This document shows positions 56,150-64,000 of a DNA stretch of 64,000 bases, piece by piece (within the stretch, counting starts at the first letter, position 1; every line of letters begins with the position of its first letter). The DNA is from Ignavibacteriaceae bacterium (GTDB taxonomy: Bacteria; Bacteroidota; Ignavibacteria; Ignavibacteriales; Ignavibacteriaceae). The notes below the pieces were generated by a model. The model saw only the letters and a program-made list of their open reading frames with translations, ran no database searches and had not been told where the DNA came from. Both the position numbers and the translations under genes were made by a program. The DNA lies in the NCBI GenBank assembly GCA_013360295.1, contig JABWCL010000017.1:1-64000 (forward strand). The letters run 5' to 3'.

Positions 56150-58351
56150 TCAGCCAACTGTTGAAAATCTTAACACATCAGAGAAGTGAGTGAGCAGATT
56201 TTTTCTTAAGACACTGTTTTCGGGAGTGCGAAGGTGAATATCTTTCCTGATAATACTGAAAGCATCTTCTCTCGCTGAAGAAATTAATTCTTCATCTACA
56301 GTGATATCAGCATATTTAAGTTCGGGATAACCGCTCTGTTTAATTCCGAAGATGTCTCCCGGCCCTCTCAGTTTCAAATCCACTTCGGCGACTTTAAAGC
56401 CGTCATTGTTTGTCACCATTGTGTTCAGCCGGACTGCTGTTTTGAATTTTTCGAGCTGCGCGCTCGTCATATACTCTGTATTCCTGCTGAAACGCGTTAC
56501 TGATGCCGCAAGTTCATCTTTGGTAACGAGAATGCAGTGTGCCTGCACTTTTCCTCTTCCGACTCTGCCTCTCAACTGGTGAAGCTGTGCCAATCCGAAC
56601 TGATGAGCGTCGTTAATGATGATAATGTTTGCGTCGGGAATATCTATCCCGACTTCAATCACCGTTGTAGATATAAGTACATCGTATTTTTTTGCGGCAA
56701 AGAGGAGCATTATCTCTTCCTTTTGCTGCCATTTCATCTTCCCGTGGATCAATCCGACGTTAAGATCCTTCAAATAACCCTCAGACAGTTCGCTGTAATA
56801 CGTCTCAGCGGCTTTTAATTCAACTTTCTCCGACTCCTCAACAAGGGGATAGACAATAAACGACTGATATCCTTCCTGCAATTTATCTTTTACGAACTGA
56901 TAAATTTTCGGGAGTGAGCTTTCACCTCGGAGATAAGTCTTAACAGGCAGCCGGTCTTTTGGCATTTCACTTATTACTGATGTATCGAGATCGCCGTAAA
57001 CCGTCATTGAAAGAGTCCTTGGGATAGGAGTTGCCGACATTATAAGCACATCGGGGTTCGCTCCTTTGCTTAATAGCTTTCCGCGCTGTGCTACCCCAAA
57101 GCGGTGCTGTTCGTCAATAACAACCAGTCCGACGTTTTCGAATTCCACATTCTCCTCAAACAGCGCGTGTGTTCCGATGATGATGTTGGCTTCCTTCAAT
57201 TCATTCTTTTCTCTGGTTTTCTCTTTCACCGATTTTGATCGTCCGCCGAGAAGCAGAGTCAGTTTTAACTGATGCTGAGGAAATTTTTCGGCTAACCGCG
57301 AAAGATAGCCGCTGATATTTTTTGCGTGCTGATCGGCGAGAATTTCGGTCGGCGCCATCAGCACAGACTGGTAACCATTATCAGCGGCGATAAGCATTGC
57401 AATCACCGCGACGATTGTCTTGCCGCTTCCCACATCCCCCTGAAGAAGGCGGTTCATTGGCCGCTCAAGCGCGAGGTCTTGTCTTATCTCTTTAAGTGCA
57501 TTTAACTGGGATTGAGTAAGTTCAAACGGCAATGTCTTCAGAAAATCCGCGACAAGTGAGGTTTTCACCTTAAGGCTTCTTGTCTTTATCACCGAATTGT
57601 TTTTTTCTTTCCTTAACGCGACTAATATTTCGAGATAAAGAAGTTCTTCATACTTGAGCCTCTGCCACGACCTGTTCAATTCCTCCTGCGAGTCGGGGAA
57701 ATGAAGTGATCGGATGCTTTCTTTCAAGGCAGGGAGATTGTATTTCTCAAGGAGATAAACTGGAATGGTTTCTTCTATGTAACCGGAATATTTACTTATG
57801 GCGAAATCTATCATTTTTCTCAGGCTAAGGTCGCCGATGTTTTTCAGTTTAAGTTCACCCGGAATTTTATAGAAGGGAATGATCTTTCCGGTGTTATAAA
57901 AGCCGGTTGATTCTTCGTTAGTAAGGTAATCAAAATCGGGATGAATGAACTGCAACTGTCCGTACTTGGAAATTGATGGTTTCGCGGAGATAGCGTAGGT
58001 TTGTCCCGCCTTGAAGCGATCCTGGAAAAACTTTATTCCCTGGAACCAGACACAATCAAAGAAACCGCCCGGGTCGTTAAATACAACGGTTAATATCCCT
58101 CTTCCCTTAAAGTTCTTTACCGAAGTGTCATATACCTTCCCAATTACCGTAATTTCGCCGTCGTATCCGTTCAGCAAGTGCTGATAAGCCTGGGACGAGG
58201 AAACTATTTTCGTTCTGTCCAGATGCTTAAACGGAAAATAGAAGAGCAAATCGCGGATGCTGCGTAAGCCGACTTTTGCGAATGCTTCGGCTCGTTTGGG
58301 GCCGACCTTAGGAATGAATTGTAAAGATGAATTAAGCGGATTTTCTGGCAT
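56150..58351 (-). CDS. recG: ATP-dependent DNA helicase RecG
   Basis: A 733-residue superfamily 2 helicase that remodels stalled forks and branched DNA. An N-terminal wedge/OB-fold region (LNGYDGEITVIGKVYD) precedes the helicase core with Walker A GDVGSGKT, Walker B box VIDEQHRFG, motif III SATPIPRTL, and QLRGRVGRG. The ATG at 58351 is preferred to the TTG one codon before it. A GKMKWQQKE helical hook is also present. Confidence 0.97.
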   Translation of the reverse strand: MPENPLNSSLQFIPKVGPKRAEAFAKVGLRSIRDLLFYFPFKHLDRTKIVSSSQAYQHLLNGYDGEITVIGKVYDTSVKNFKGRGILTVVFNDPGGFFDCVWFQGIKFFQDRFKAGQTYAISAKPSISKYGQLQFIHPDFDYLTNEESTGFYNTGKIIPFYKIPGELKLKNIGDLSLRKMIDFAISKYSGYIEETIPVYLLEKYNLPALKESIRSLHFPDSQEELNRSWQRLKYEELLYLEILVALRKEKNNSVIKTRSLKVKTSLVADFLKTLPFELTQSQLNALKEIRQDLALERPMNRLLQGDVGSGKTIVAVIAMLIAADNGYQSVLMAPTEILADQHAKNISGYLSRLAEKFPQHQLKLTLLLGGRSKSVKEKTREKNELKEANIIIGTHALFEENVEFENVGLVVIDEQHRFGVAQRGKLLSKGANPDVLIMSATPIPRTLSMTVYGDLDTSVISEMPKDRLPVKTYLRGESSLPKIYQFVKDKLQEGYQSFIVYPLVEESEKVELKAAETYYSELSEGYLKDLNVGLIHGKMKWQQKEEIMLLFAAKKYDVLISTTVIEVGIDIPDANIIIINDAHQFGLAQLHQLRGRVGRGKVQAHCILVTKDELAASVTRFSRNTEYMTSAQLEKFKTAVRLNTMVTNNDGFKVAEVDLKLRGPGDIFGIKQSGYPELKYADITVDEELISSAREDAFSIIRKDIHLRTPENSVLRKNLLTHFSDVLRFSTVG

Positions 58352-58670
58352 CAATAATTTATTTTCTTAACAGGGAAATTACGGGAATTGGGGGAGATAT
58401 GGAAGCGGGGGAGAAGGAACAACAGAATGGGATCACAGATTTCAAAGATAAAACAGGTTTACATAATTTAATATTTGGAACACACGCACGGCAGAAGAGT
58501 GTCCCTCAAGTCGCTAGAGTCCCTGAAAACGCAAAGACGCAAAGCTCACGCCAAGAGCGCCAGGAATTCCATAAAAGGATAATAGCCCCAGGATTTCCCT
58601 CTCCCAATTAATGATTAATCGTTTACAATCAACAATGCAAAATTATCCATTGTCAATTGTCCATTATCCA
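58352..58670. repeat. Intergenic low-complexity and repeat-like region
   Basis: About 320 bases between recG and gpsA. The centre (near 58530-58575) has the CGCAAAGACGCAAAG-type repeat followed by GCCAAGAGCGCCAGG, a pattern common in intergenic repeats of many bacteria. The end (58620-58680) has tandem ATTATCCATT / GTCAATTGTCCATT units. Both are short, degenerate arrays. The plus-strand frame at 58399-58611 runs through them and is not a gene. Confidence 0.55.
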
Positions 58671-59666
58671 TTATTCAGATTTCATATCCCGCGTCATAAG
58701 GTCGGTTGTTGCTTTGATCGGGTCTTTTTCTTCGAACAGTACTTTATAGACCTCATTTGTTATTGGTGTTTCGACATTGTATTTCCGGGCGAGTTCGGAA
58801 GCGGATTTACTGGTTTGAACTCCTTCAGCCACCGCGTACATATTTTTGAGTACATCTTTTAATTTTTTTCCGGATCCGACCTGTTCACCGACAAACCTGT
58901 TACGGCTATGGCGGCTCATACAGGTAACGATAAGATCGCCCATTCCTGAAAGTCCGGCAAAAGTTTCCGGGCGCGCGCCCATCGCGATACCCAATCTCGA
59001 TATCTCCGCGATACCTCGTGTCATAATTGCGGCTTTGGTGTTATCGCCGAATTTTGCACCGTCGATTATTCCGGCACCGATCGCGATAACATTTTTAAAT
59101 GCACCTCCGAGTTCCGCGCCGAGTATATCCGTTGATGAGTAGACGCGGAAGTATGAAGTCATAAACGCAGCCTGAATAGTTTTTGAAGTGTCTTTATCAG
59201 TGGAAGCTGAGACTACCGCAGTGGGAATTCTTCTGCTTACTTCTTCGGCGTGACTTGGACCGGTGAGTACGCCAATCTGAGCAGGGTCAAGGTCCGGGTA
59301 AACGTCGGAAATCATCTGAGACATAGTAAGCAGTGAGTTTATTTCGATACCTTTTGAGATGCTGACGAGAACAGAATTTTTAATTTCCGAATATGGTACT
59401 TCAGAGATAACACCCCTCGTAAACTGGGAAGGAACGCCGAGCACTATCATATTTTTATCGTGACAGGAAAGGTCAATATCGTGTGTAACCAGTAATCCGT
59501 CGGGAAGCCCGATACCGGGGAGATAAGTAGGGTTTTCCCGTTTCTTCTGCATTTGTTTGGCGTAACTCCTTTTGTATTCCCACAATGTTACGTCGTGACC
59601 GTTATAATGTAAAACAATTGCCAGGGTAGTTCCCCAGGCGCCGGCGCCGATTACTGCTACTTTCAT
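58671..59666 (-). CDS. gpsA: Glycerol-3-phosphate dehydrogenase [NAD(P)+]
   Basis: A 331-residue enzyme that makes sn-glycerol-3-phosphate from dihydroxyacetone phosphate, the first step of phospholipid synthesis. The dinucleotide fold is VIGAGAWGTTLA at the start; VSISKGIE, GPSHAEEV and AFKNVIAIGAGI follow, the last with the catalytic lysine. The C-terminal ETFAGLSGMGDLIVTC and SRNRFVGE motifs are typical. It overlaps plsY by four bases, so the two act in one pathway and one transcript. Confidence 0.97.
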   Translation of the reverse strand: MKVAVIGAGAWGTTLAIVLHYNGHDVTLWEYKRSYAKQMQKKRENPTYLPGIGLPDGLLVTHDIDLSCHDKNMIVLGVPSQFTRGVISEVPYSEIKNSVLVSISKGIEINSLLTMSQMISDVYPDLDPAQIGVLTGPSHAEEVSRRIPTAVVSASTDKDTSKTIQAAFMTSYFRVYSSTDILGAELGGAFKNVIAIGAGIIDGAKFGDNTKAAIMTRGIAEISRLGIAMGARPETFAGLSGMGDLIVTCMSRHSRNRFVGEQVGSGKKLKDVLKNMYAVAEGVQTSKSASELARKYNVETPITNEVYKVLFEEKDPIKATTDLMTRDMKSE

Positions 59667-60331
59667 TTCTCTTTTGCCTTTTTAAATTCAATTTTATGTT
59701 CACTTCCGTTCACGATCCTGACAATATTTGACCGGTGAGTATATACTATGAAGGAAGTAATTATGATAAGGAAAACCAGAAGCGTCCAGTACCCCTCGAT
59801 ATTTGCATCAAAAATAAATTCACGAATACTCATTGTTACTGGAATACTGATTGTCGCAAGCATTGATCCGAGAGAGACATACCTGAAAAGATATACTAGT
59901 ATGACGAAGATGCCAAGCGCTATAAGCAGGTCAGTAGTCGTGAGAACAAGAAGCACTCCAAGTCCTGTTGCGACACCCTTCCCCCCCTTGAATCCGGCGA
60001 AAATCGTGAATACGTGCCCCAGTACTGCGACCATACCTGCAATTATCTGTACAAGCGTGTAATCATCAAAAGGAGTTGAATTTGTGAAAGGAAGAATGCC
60101 ATAGTGCAGTTTTGAGATATATTGAACGGCTATCACTCCCTTTAACGCGTCAAGCAGCAACACCAGCAGGCCGTATTTCCATCCCAGAATGCGAAAAACA
60201 TTTGTTCCGCCGATATTTCCGCTCCCGTGATCACGAATGTCTATTTTTCCGACTGCGCGGCTTATGATAATTCCTGTTGGAATTGACCCAACGAGATATG
60301 ACAGGATAATAATTAATCCTAAAGTAAGCAT
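59663..60331 (-). CDS. plsY: Glycerol-3-phosphate acyltransferase PlsY
   Basis: A 222-residue membrane enzyme that moves the acyl group of acyl phosphate to glycerol-3-phosphate. All three conserved motifs are visible: GSIPTGIIISR, GSGNIGGTNVFR and GGKGVATG. About five to seven transmembrane helices. Downstream gpsA supplies its substrate. Confidence 0.96.
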   Translation of the reverse strand: MLTLGLIIILSYLVGSIPTGIIISRAVGKIDIRDHGSGNIGGTNVFRILGWKYGLLVLLLDALKGVIAVQYISKLHYGILPFTNSTPFDDYTLVQIIAGMVAVLGHVFTIFAGFKGGKGVATGLGVLLVLTTTDLLIALGIFVILVYLFRYVSLGSMLATISIPVTMSIREFIFDANIEGYWTLLVFLIIITSFIVYTHRSNIVRIVNGSEHKIEFKKAKEK

Positions 60332-60485
60332 TTACTTCCTTTAACTTAAAAGTGTTCTTTAACAAATAGTACTATGATACAGTACTATGCCTCATTAATA
60401 ACGGAGAGGAAAGCAAATCTACTTTATTTTTGTTATTTAATCAATAGGTGAAATGTAAAAGTTTAAGGTTTGAAAGGGAAGGGAA

Positions 60486-60526
60486 AGACCCTGCCGGGGG
60501 CATTATTACACCTTCCGGGCAAGGGC
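60486..60526 (-). terminator. Weak terminator-like hairpin at the end of ispD
   Basis: On the minus strand CCCTTGCCCGG pairs with CCGGCAGGG with two bulges, spanning the ispD stop codon; a mixed T/C run follows. The 174 bases from here to plsY hold nothing else. Confidence 0.3.
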
Positions 60527-61186
60527 TTTGAATAAAAGAAGGTCATCGGGAGAGGTGACCTTAAAATTAAGAGGGGAGCCGTCAACGATGTTTATCCTGA
60601 AGCCAGCGCGCTTCATCAGCATTGATTCATCCGTGCCATAAAACCTCTGGCTTTTAGCCAGTTCGAGCGCGTACCAGAGGTCCGAAAACTTAAATATCTG
60701 GGGTGTCTGAACGTAATAGTAATCAGCGCGGTTAATGTAACTGTCAACGGTTTTCTTGCCTTTCATCAGCGTGTCTCTGGCGTGAATGCACACTACGGCG
60801 TTTCCCTTCTTTTGAGCTGACTTAATGGCACTGAGAAGAACGGAATCAGGCAGGAGGGGCCTCGCTGCGTCGTGGACTGCAACGAGGTCTGTCTTTTTAA
60901 TTGAGAGTGAGGAGATCGCGTTAAAAACCGAATCCTGCCTTTCCTTTCCTCCGTTCACTATTGCTTTCAGTTTGCTGATCTTATATTCCTTTTTGATCTT
61001 ATTCATCCGCTTAAAGTATTCCTCAGAGGTCGCGACAACGATTTCATCAACAAGCGGACACCGTTGGAACACTTCCAGTGTATATGCGATCAGTTCTTTC
61101 CCTTTTATGGTAAGAAATTGCTTTGGTGTTTGTCCGCCGATTCTTTTACTCTTTCCCGCGGCGGGGATCACGGCAACGGTTTTCAT
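60506..61186 (-). CDS. ispD: 2-C-methyl-D-erythritol 4-phosphate cytidylyltransferase
   Basis: A 226-residue cytidylyltransferase of the MEP isoprenoid pathway. The start VIPAAGKSKRIGGQTPKQFL, the VNGGKERQDSVFNA motif and VAVHDAARPLL with the catalytic region are clear. The ATG overlaps the queA stop by four bases (ATGA). ispF is not adjacent. Confidence 0.96.
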   Translation of the reverse strand: MKTVAVIPAAGKSKRIGGQTPKQFLTIKGKELIAYTLEVFQRCPLVDEIVVATSEEYFKRMNKIKKEYKISKLKAIVNGGKERQDSVFNAISSLSIKKTDLVAVHDAARPLLPDSVLLSAIKSAQKKGNAVVCIHARDTLMKGKKTVDSYINRADYYYVQTPQIFKFSDLWYALELAKSQRFYGTDESMLMKRAGFRINIVDGSPLNFKVTSPDDLLLFKALARKV

Positions 61187-62217
61187 ATAATAAACATTGC
61201 GTCGCCGTAGCTCAGGAACCTGTAATTCTCTTTAAGCGCTTTCTTGTAAGCTTTCATTACGAACTCGGTTCCGCCGAAAGCGGCTACCATCATCATAAGG
61301 GTTGATTCCGGGTAATGGAAATTTGTAACAAGTTTTTTAGTTACTTTGAACTCATACGAAGGGTAGATGAATTTATCCGTCCAGCCGCTGTTCGCGCGCA
61401 CCAGGTCATCGGCAGTAACGCTTGACTCAAGCGCTCTGACAGTGCTGGTTCCGACGATAATAACATTTTTCTTATCAAGTATCGCTTTGTTAATTCTTTC
61501 CGCGGCGTGTCTAGTAACTTCAAAATACTCAGAATCCATTTTGTGCTTTGTCAGGTCTTCAACCTCAACCGGGCGGAAAGTTCCGAGCCCGATATGAAGA
61601 AGGACGGGAACGATATCGACGCCTTTTTTATTCAGTTTCTCTATCAGTTTCGGAGTGAAGTGAAGCCCTGCAGTCGGAGCCGCGACTGATCCTTCGGTTT
61701 TGGCATAAACAGTCTGATAGTCATCCCTGTCGGATGTTTCGGATTCTCTTTTCAGGTACGGAGGGAGCGGTGTATGACCGATCTGCTCAACGATCTTGAA
61801 TAGATTGCCGTTCTGATTAAATCTGACTGTTCTGCCGCGTGACGTGGTATTATCAATAACCTCACACCAGAGATTATTATTAAAATAAATTTTATTTCCG
61901 ATTCTTACTTTACGGGCAGGATCAACGATCACATCCCAGATAGCATCATGATTATTTAACTCACGAAGGAGAAACACCTCGATTTTAGCATTGGTTTTCT
62001 CTTTCTTACCGAAAAGCCTTGCCTGGAAAACTTTTGTTTCATTAACAACAATAACATCGCCTTTTTTCACGTAATCCGCTATGTCAGCGAATGCTTTTGT
62101 TTCGATGGTTTGCTTTTCCCTGTCCAGCACCAGAAGTTTTGCCTTATCCCTGGGATTAACCGGGTACTTGGCAATACTTGCTTTCGGAAGGTTATAACTA
62201 AAATCAGATAATTTCAT
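61183..62217 (-). CDS. queA: S-adenosylmethionine:tRNA ribosyltransferase-isomerase
   Basis: A 344-residue QueA, which adds the cyclopentene-diol precursor ring to 7-aminomethyl-7-deazaguanine in tRNA (queuosine synthesis). The start LSDFSYNLPKASIAKYPV, then HTPLPPYLKRESETSDRDDYQTVYA, GSVAAPTAGLHFT and TNFHYPESTL are diagnostic. It heads the queA-ispD pair. Confidence 0.97.
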   Translation of the reverse strand: MKLSDFSYNLPKASIAKYPVNPRDKAKLLVLDREKQTIETKAFADIADYVKKGDVIVVNETKVFQARLFGKKEKTNAKIEVFLLRELNNHDAIWDVIVDPARKVRIGNKIYFNNNLWCEVIDNTTSRGRTVRFNQNGNLFKIVEQIGHTPLPPYLKRESETSDRDDYQTVYAKTEGSVAAPTAGLHFTPKLIEKLNKKGVDIVPVLLHIGLGTFRPVEVEDLTKHKMDSEYFEVTRHAAERINKAILDKKNVIIVGTSTVRALESSVTADDLVRANSGWTDKFIYPSYEFKVTKKLVTNFHYPESTLMMMVAAFGGTEFVMKAYKKALKENYRFLSYGDAMFII

Positions 62218-62228
62218 TTTTGGTCCTA

Positions 62229-62272
62229 ATATTAATTAATATATAACCGGGCAGAGCTGCTGCTCCGCCCGG
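62229..62272. terminator. GC-rich hairpin between ppdK and queA
   Basis: Arms at 62247-62257 and 62262-62272 form an 11-position stem with one mismatch around a four-base loop. A perfect 14-base AT palindrome lies next to it at 62229-62242. There is no long T-run on either side, so it may end ppdK transcription or serve another role. Confidence 0.5.
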
Positions 62273-62291
62273 AATTATTTACAGAAAGAGA

Positions 62292-64000
62292 TTATTTCTT
62301 TTTCTTTGTTGTTTTGACAGCTTTCTTAACCGGTTTGGTTTTCTTCGCTCCCGGCTTAAGCTCTCTCACAACGGCTCTTGCCGCGGCGAGTCTGGCTATA
62401 GGAACTCGGAATGGTGAACAACTGACATAGTTCAGCCCGGTACGGTGGCAGAATTCAACCGAAGAAGGTTCTCCGCCGTGTTCACCACAGATACCGACTT
62501 TAAGGTCAGGACGTGTCTTCCTGCCGCGCTGTGTACCCATCTCAAGGAGCTGACCTACGCCGTTCTGATCAAGTGCTTCGAACGGATCATTCGGCAGAAG
62601 TTCCTGCTCAACATAGAGCGGGAGGAACTTACCGCTGTCATCCCTTGATAAGCCAAAGGTGGTCTGGGTAAGATCGTTTGTACCAAATGAGAAGAACTCC
62701 GCGCGTGTTGCGATCTGGTCAGCAACCAGAGCCGCACGGGGAAGTTCGATCATTGTACCGACAAGATACTGAATCTTAACTTTCTTCTCAGCCATTACTT
62801 CGGCGGCAACCCTGCGGACAATGTCTTCCTGCAGTTTTAATTCGCTTACATCACCAACGAGCGGGATCATTATCTCAGGTTTTACTTTGTAACCTTCGGC
62901 CATAACTTCCGCCGCCGCTTCAAAGATAGCGCGCGCCTGCATTTCGGTGATTTCCGGATAAACAACGCCAAGGCGGCAGCCGCGGAATCCTAACATCGGG
63001 TTGAATTCGTGGAGGCTGTGTATTCTCTCGTGTACTTTTGCAACAGGAATATTGAGTTCCTGCGCAAGCACTTCGATATCGCTTTCTTTCTGCGGTAGGA
63101 ATTCGTGCAGAGGCGGATCGAGAGTTCTTACAGTTACCGGATAACCTTTCATCGCTTTGAAGATTCCTCTGAAATCTTCTCTCTGGAACGGAAGCAGTTC
63201 GGCTAATGCTTCTTTTCTTCCTTCAACTGAGTCAGAGAGAATCATCTTGCGAACGTGCAATATCCTGTCTCCTTCGAAGAACATATGCTCAGTACGGCAA
63301 AGTCCGATACCCTGCGCGCCGAAAGCGATAGCGTTCGATGCCTGATCAGGCTGATCGGCGTTAGTTCTGATTCCGAGCTTTCTGTAAGAGTCGGCCCACT
63401 TCATAAGTGAGTCATAAGTCTGGAATACAGGAGAATCTTTCGGGTCGAGAGTTTTATTGATAAGCACCTGGATAACTTCTGATGGTTTGGTGTTTATCGC
63501 GCCGACGATAACTTCACCGGTTGATCCGTCGATAGAAATGAAGTCGCCTTCTTTAACAACAACATCAGGCAGCTTATCAACGCGGATGCTTCTTTCGGCA
63601 TAATTGATCTTTAGCGCGCCGCAGCCTGCAACGCAGACTTTACCCATCTGGCGGGCAACGAGAGCGGCGTGGGAAGTCATACCGCCCTTAGCGGTGAGAA
63701 TACCTTCTGAAGCATTCATTCCCTTGATATCTTCGGGGGAAGTTTCAATGCGAACAAGAATTACTTTCTCGCCTTTAGCAGCCATTTCTTCCGCGTCCTG
63801 GGCGCTGAGAGCGACTCTTCCCGAAGCGGCACCGGGGCCTGCGTTCAGTCCTTTTGCAAGGAGTTTTCCTTCTTCGATTGCTTTTTTCTTCTCATTCGCA
63901 TCGAAGACGGGGCGTAATAACTGGTTGAGCTGATTTGGTTCGATACGCATTATAGCTTCTTCTTTACCGATCAGTTTTTCTTTAACCATATCAACAGCCA
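62292..64000 (-). CDS. ppdK: Pyruvate, phosphate dikinase, C-terminal part (partial, runs off window)
   Basis: The last 569 residues of PPDK, which interconverts pyruvate, ATP and phosphate with PEP, AMP and pyrophosphate. The frame continues past 64000; the residues before the internal Met at 63989 ([15 protein letters not shown]) match the family interior, so the Met is not the start. The catalytic His lies in [16 protein letters not shown], and the PEP/pyruvate barrel ends with [13 protein letters not shown] containing the catalytic Cys. The last 20 residues are a Lys-rich tail ([17 protein letters not shown]) not normally present. Full length is expected at about 880-900 residues. Confidence 0.97.
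   Translation of the reverse strand, partial: AVDMVKEKLIGKEEAIMRIEPNQLNQLLRPVFDANEKKKAIEEGKLLAKGLNAGPGAASGRVALSAQDAEEMAAKGEKVILVRIETSPEDIKGMNASEGILTAKGGMTSHAALVARQMGKVCVAGCGALKINYAERSIRVDKLPDVVVKEGDFISIDGSTGEVIVGAINTKPSEVIQVLINKTLDPKDSPVFQTYDSLMKWADSYRKLGIRTNADQPDQASNAIAFGAQGIGLCRTEHMFFEGDRILHVRKMILSDSVEGRKEALAELLPFQREDFRGIFKAMKGYPVTVRTLDPPLHEFLPQKESDIEVLAQELNIPVAKVHERIHSLHEFNPMLGFRGCRLGVVYPEITEMQARAIFEAAAEVMAEGYKVKPEIMIPLVGDVSELKLQEDIVRRVAAEVMAEKKVKIQYLVGTMIELPRAALVADQIATRAEFFSFGTNDLTQTTFGLSRDDSGKFLPLYVEQELLPNDPFEALDQNGVGQLLEMGTQRGRKTRPDLKVGICGEHGGEPSSVEFCHRTGLNYVSCSPFRVPIARLAAARAVVRELKPGAKKTKPVKKAVKTTKKKK

Noticed and set aside
58399-58611. 70-residue plus-strand frame between recG and gpsA
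   Set aside because: It is translated repeat sequence (AKTQSSRQERQEF-like), not a protein family.

Overview
The window looks like an ordinary chromosomal stretch, densely coded on both strands, from a diderm bacterium of the Bacteroidota/Chlorobiota/Ignavibacteriota group, most likely an ignavibacterium. The reasons are two secreted proteins with type IX secretion (T9SS) C-terminal sorting domains, a GlmU-like fused acyl/nucleotidyltransferase of the kind found in this group, LolA and lipid-export genes for an outer membrane, weak or absent Shine-Dalgarno sites at many genes, and frequent TTG starts. The taxon is inferred from gene families only. I found no rRNA, tRNA, insertion sequence, prophage or CRISPR array.

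Layout. 0-5.5 kb: ribF, rpsO, pnp (with an unusual His-rich tail and a strong terminator), then RNase G/E. 5.5-16.6 kb: mostly housekeeping genes on the plus strand: transaldolase-like fsa, gcvT, comB-like phosphatase, ftsK, lolA, a flippase-like membrane protein, a small outer-membrane barrel candidate, uppP, a periplasmic cyclophilin, holA, and an ECF sigma factor with its probable membrane anti-sigma partner. 16.6-19.9 kb: a 1086-residue T9SS cargo with FG-GAP repeats on the minus strand. 20.4-31.3 kb: zinc-independent L31, GlmU-like enzyme, rsmB, RodZ-like protein, ligA, a short GT9-like protein, a STAS protein, two sodium:solute symporters and a HAD phosphatase.

31.5-40.2 kb: six tightly overlapping genes (PgpH-like HD phosphodiesterase, xerD, M50 protease, lipoprotein, MsbA-type exporter, O-antigen ligase with a large inserted soluble domain). 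They converge on a seven-gene minus-strand glycan cluster (40.1-47.7 kb: flippase, four glycosyltransferases, a DUF268 methyltransferase and an initiating sugar-phosphate transferase). Together these could build, flip, polymerise or ligate a surface polysaccharide or LPS. A plus-strand GT2, nadK, a thioredoxin-like protein and a second T9SS protein follow (48.0-51.8 kb).

51.8-55.7 kb holds the most interesting unit: a minus-strand operon of two divergent D-Ala-D-Ala-ligase-like ATP-grasp enzymes, a GNAT acetyltransferase and a lysine 2,3-aminomutase that keeps the lysine-recognition aspartates. It has a good promoter at one end and a bidirectional terminator at the other. I infer a pathway that makes and conjugates or acetylates beta-lysine or a related amino acid. 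The product is unknown. 56.1-64 kb returns to housekeeping genes on the minus strand: recG, gpsA, plsY, ispD, queA and the 3' part of ppdK, which runs off the window.
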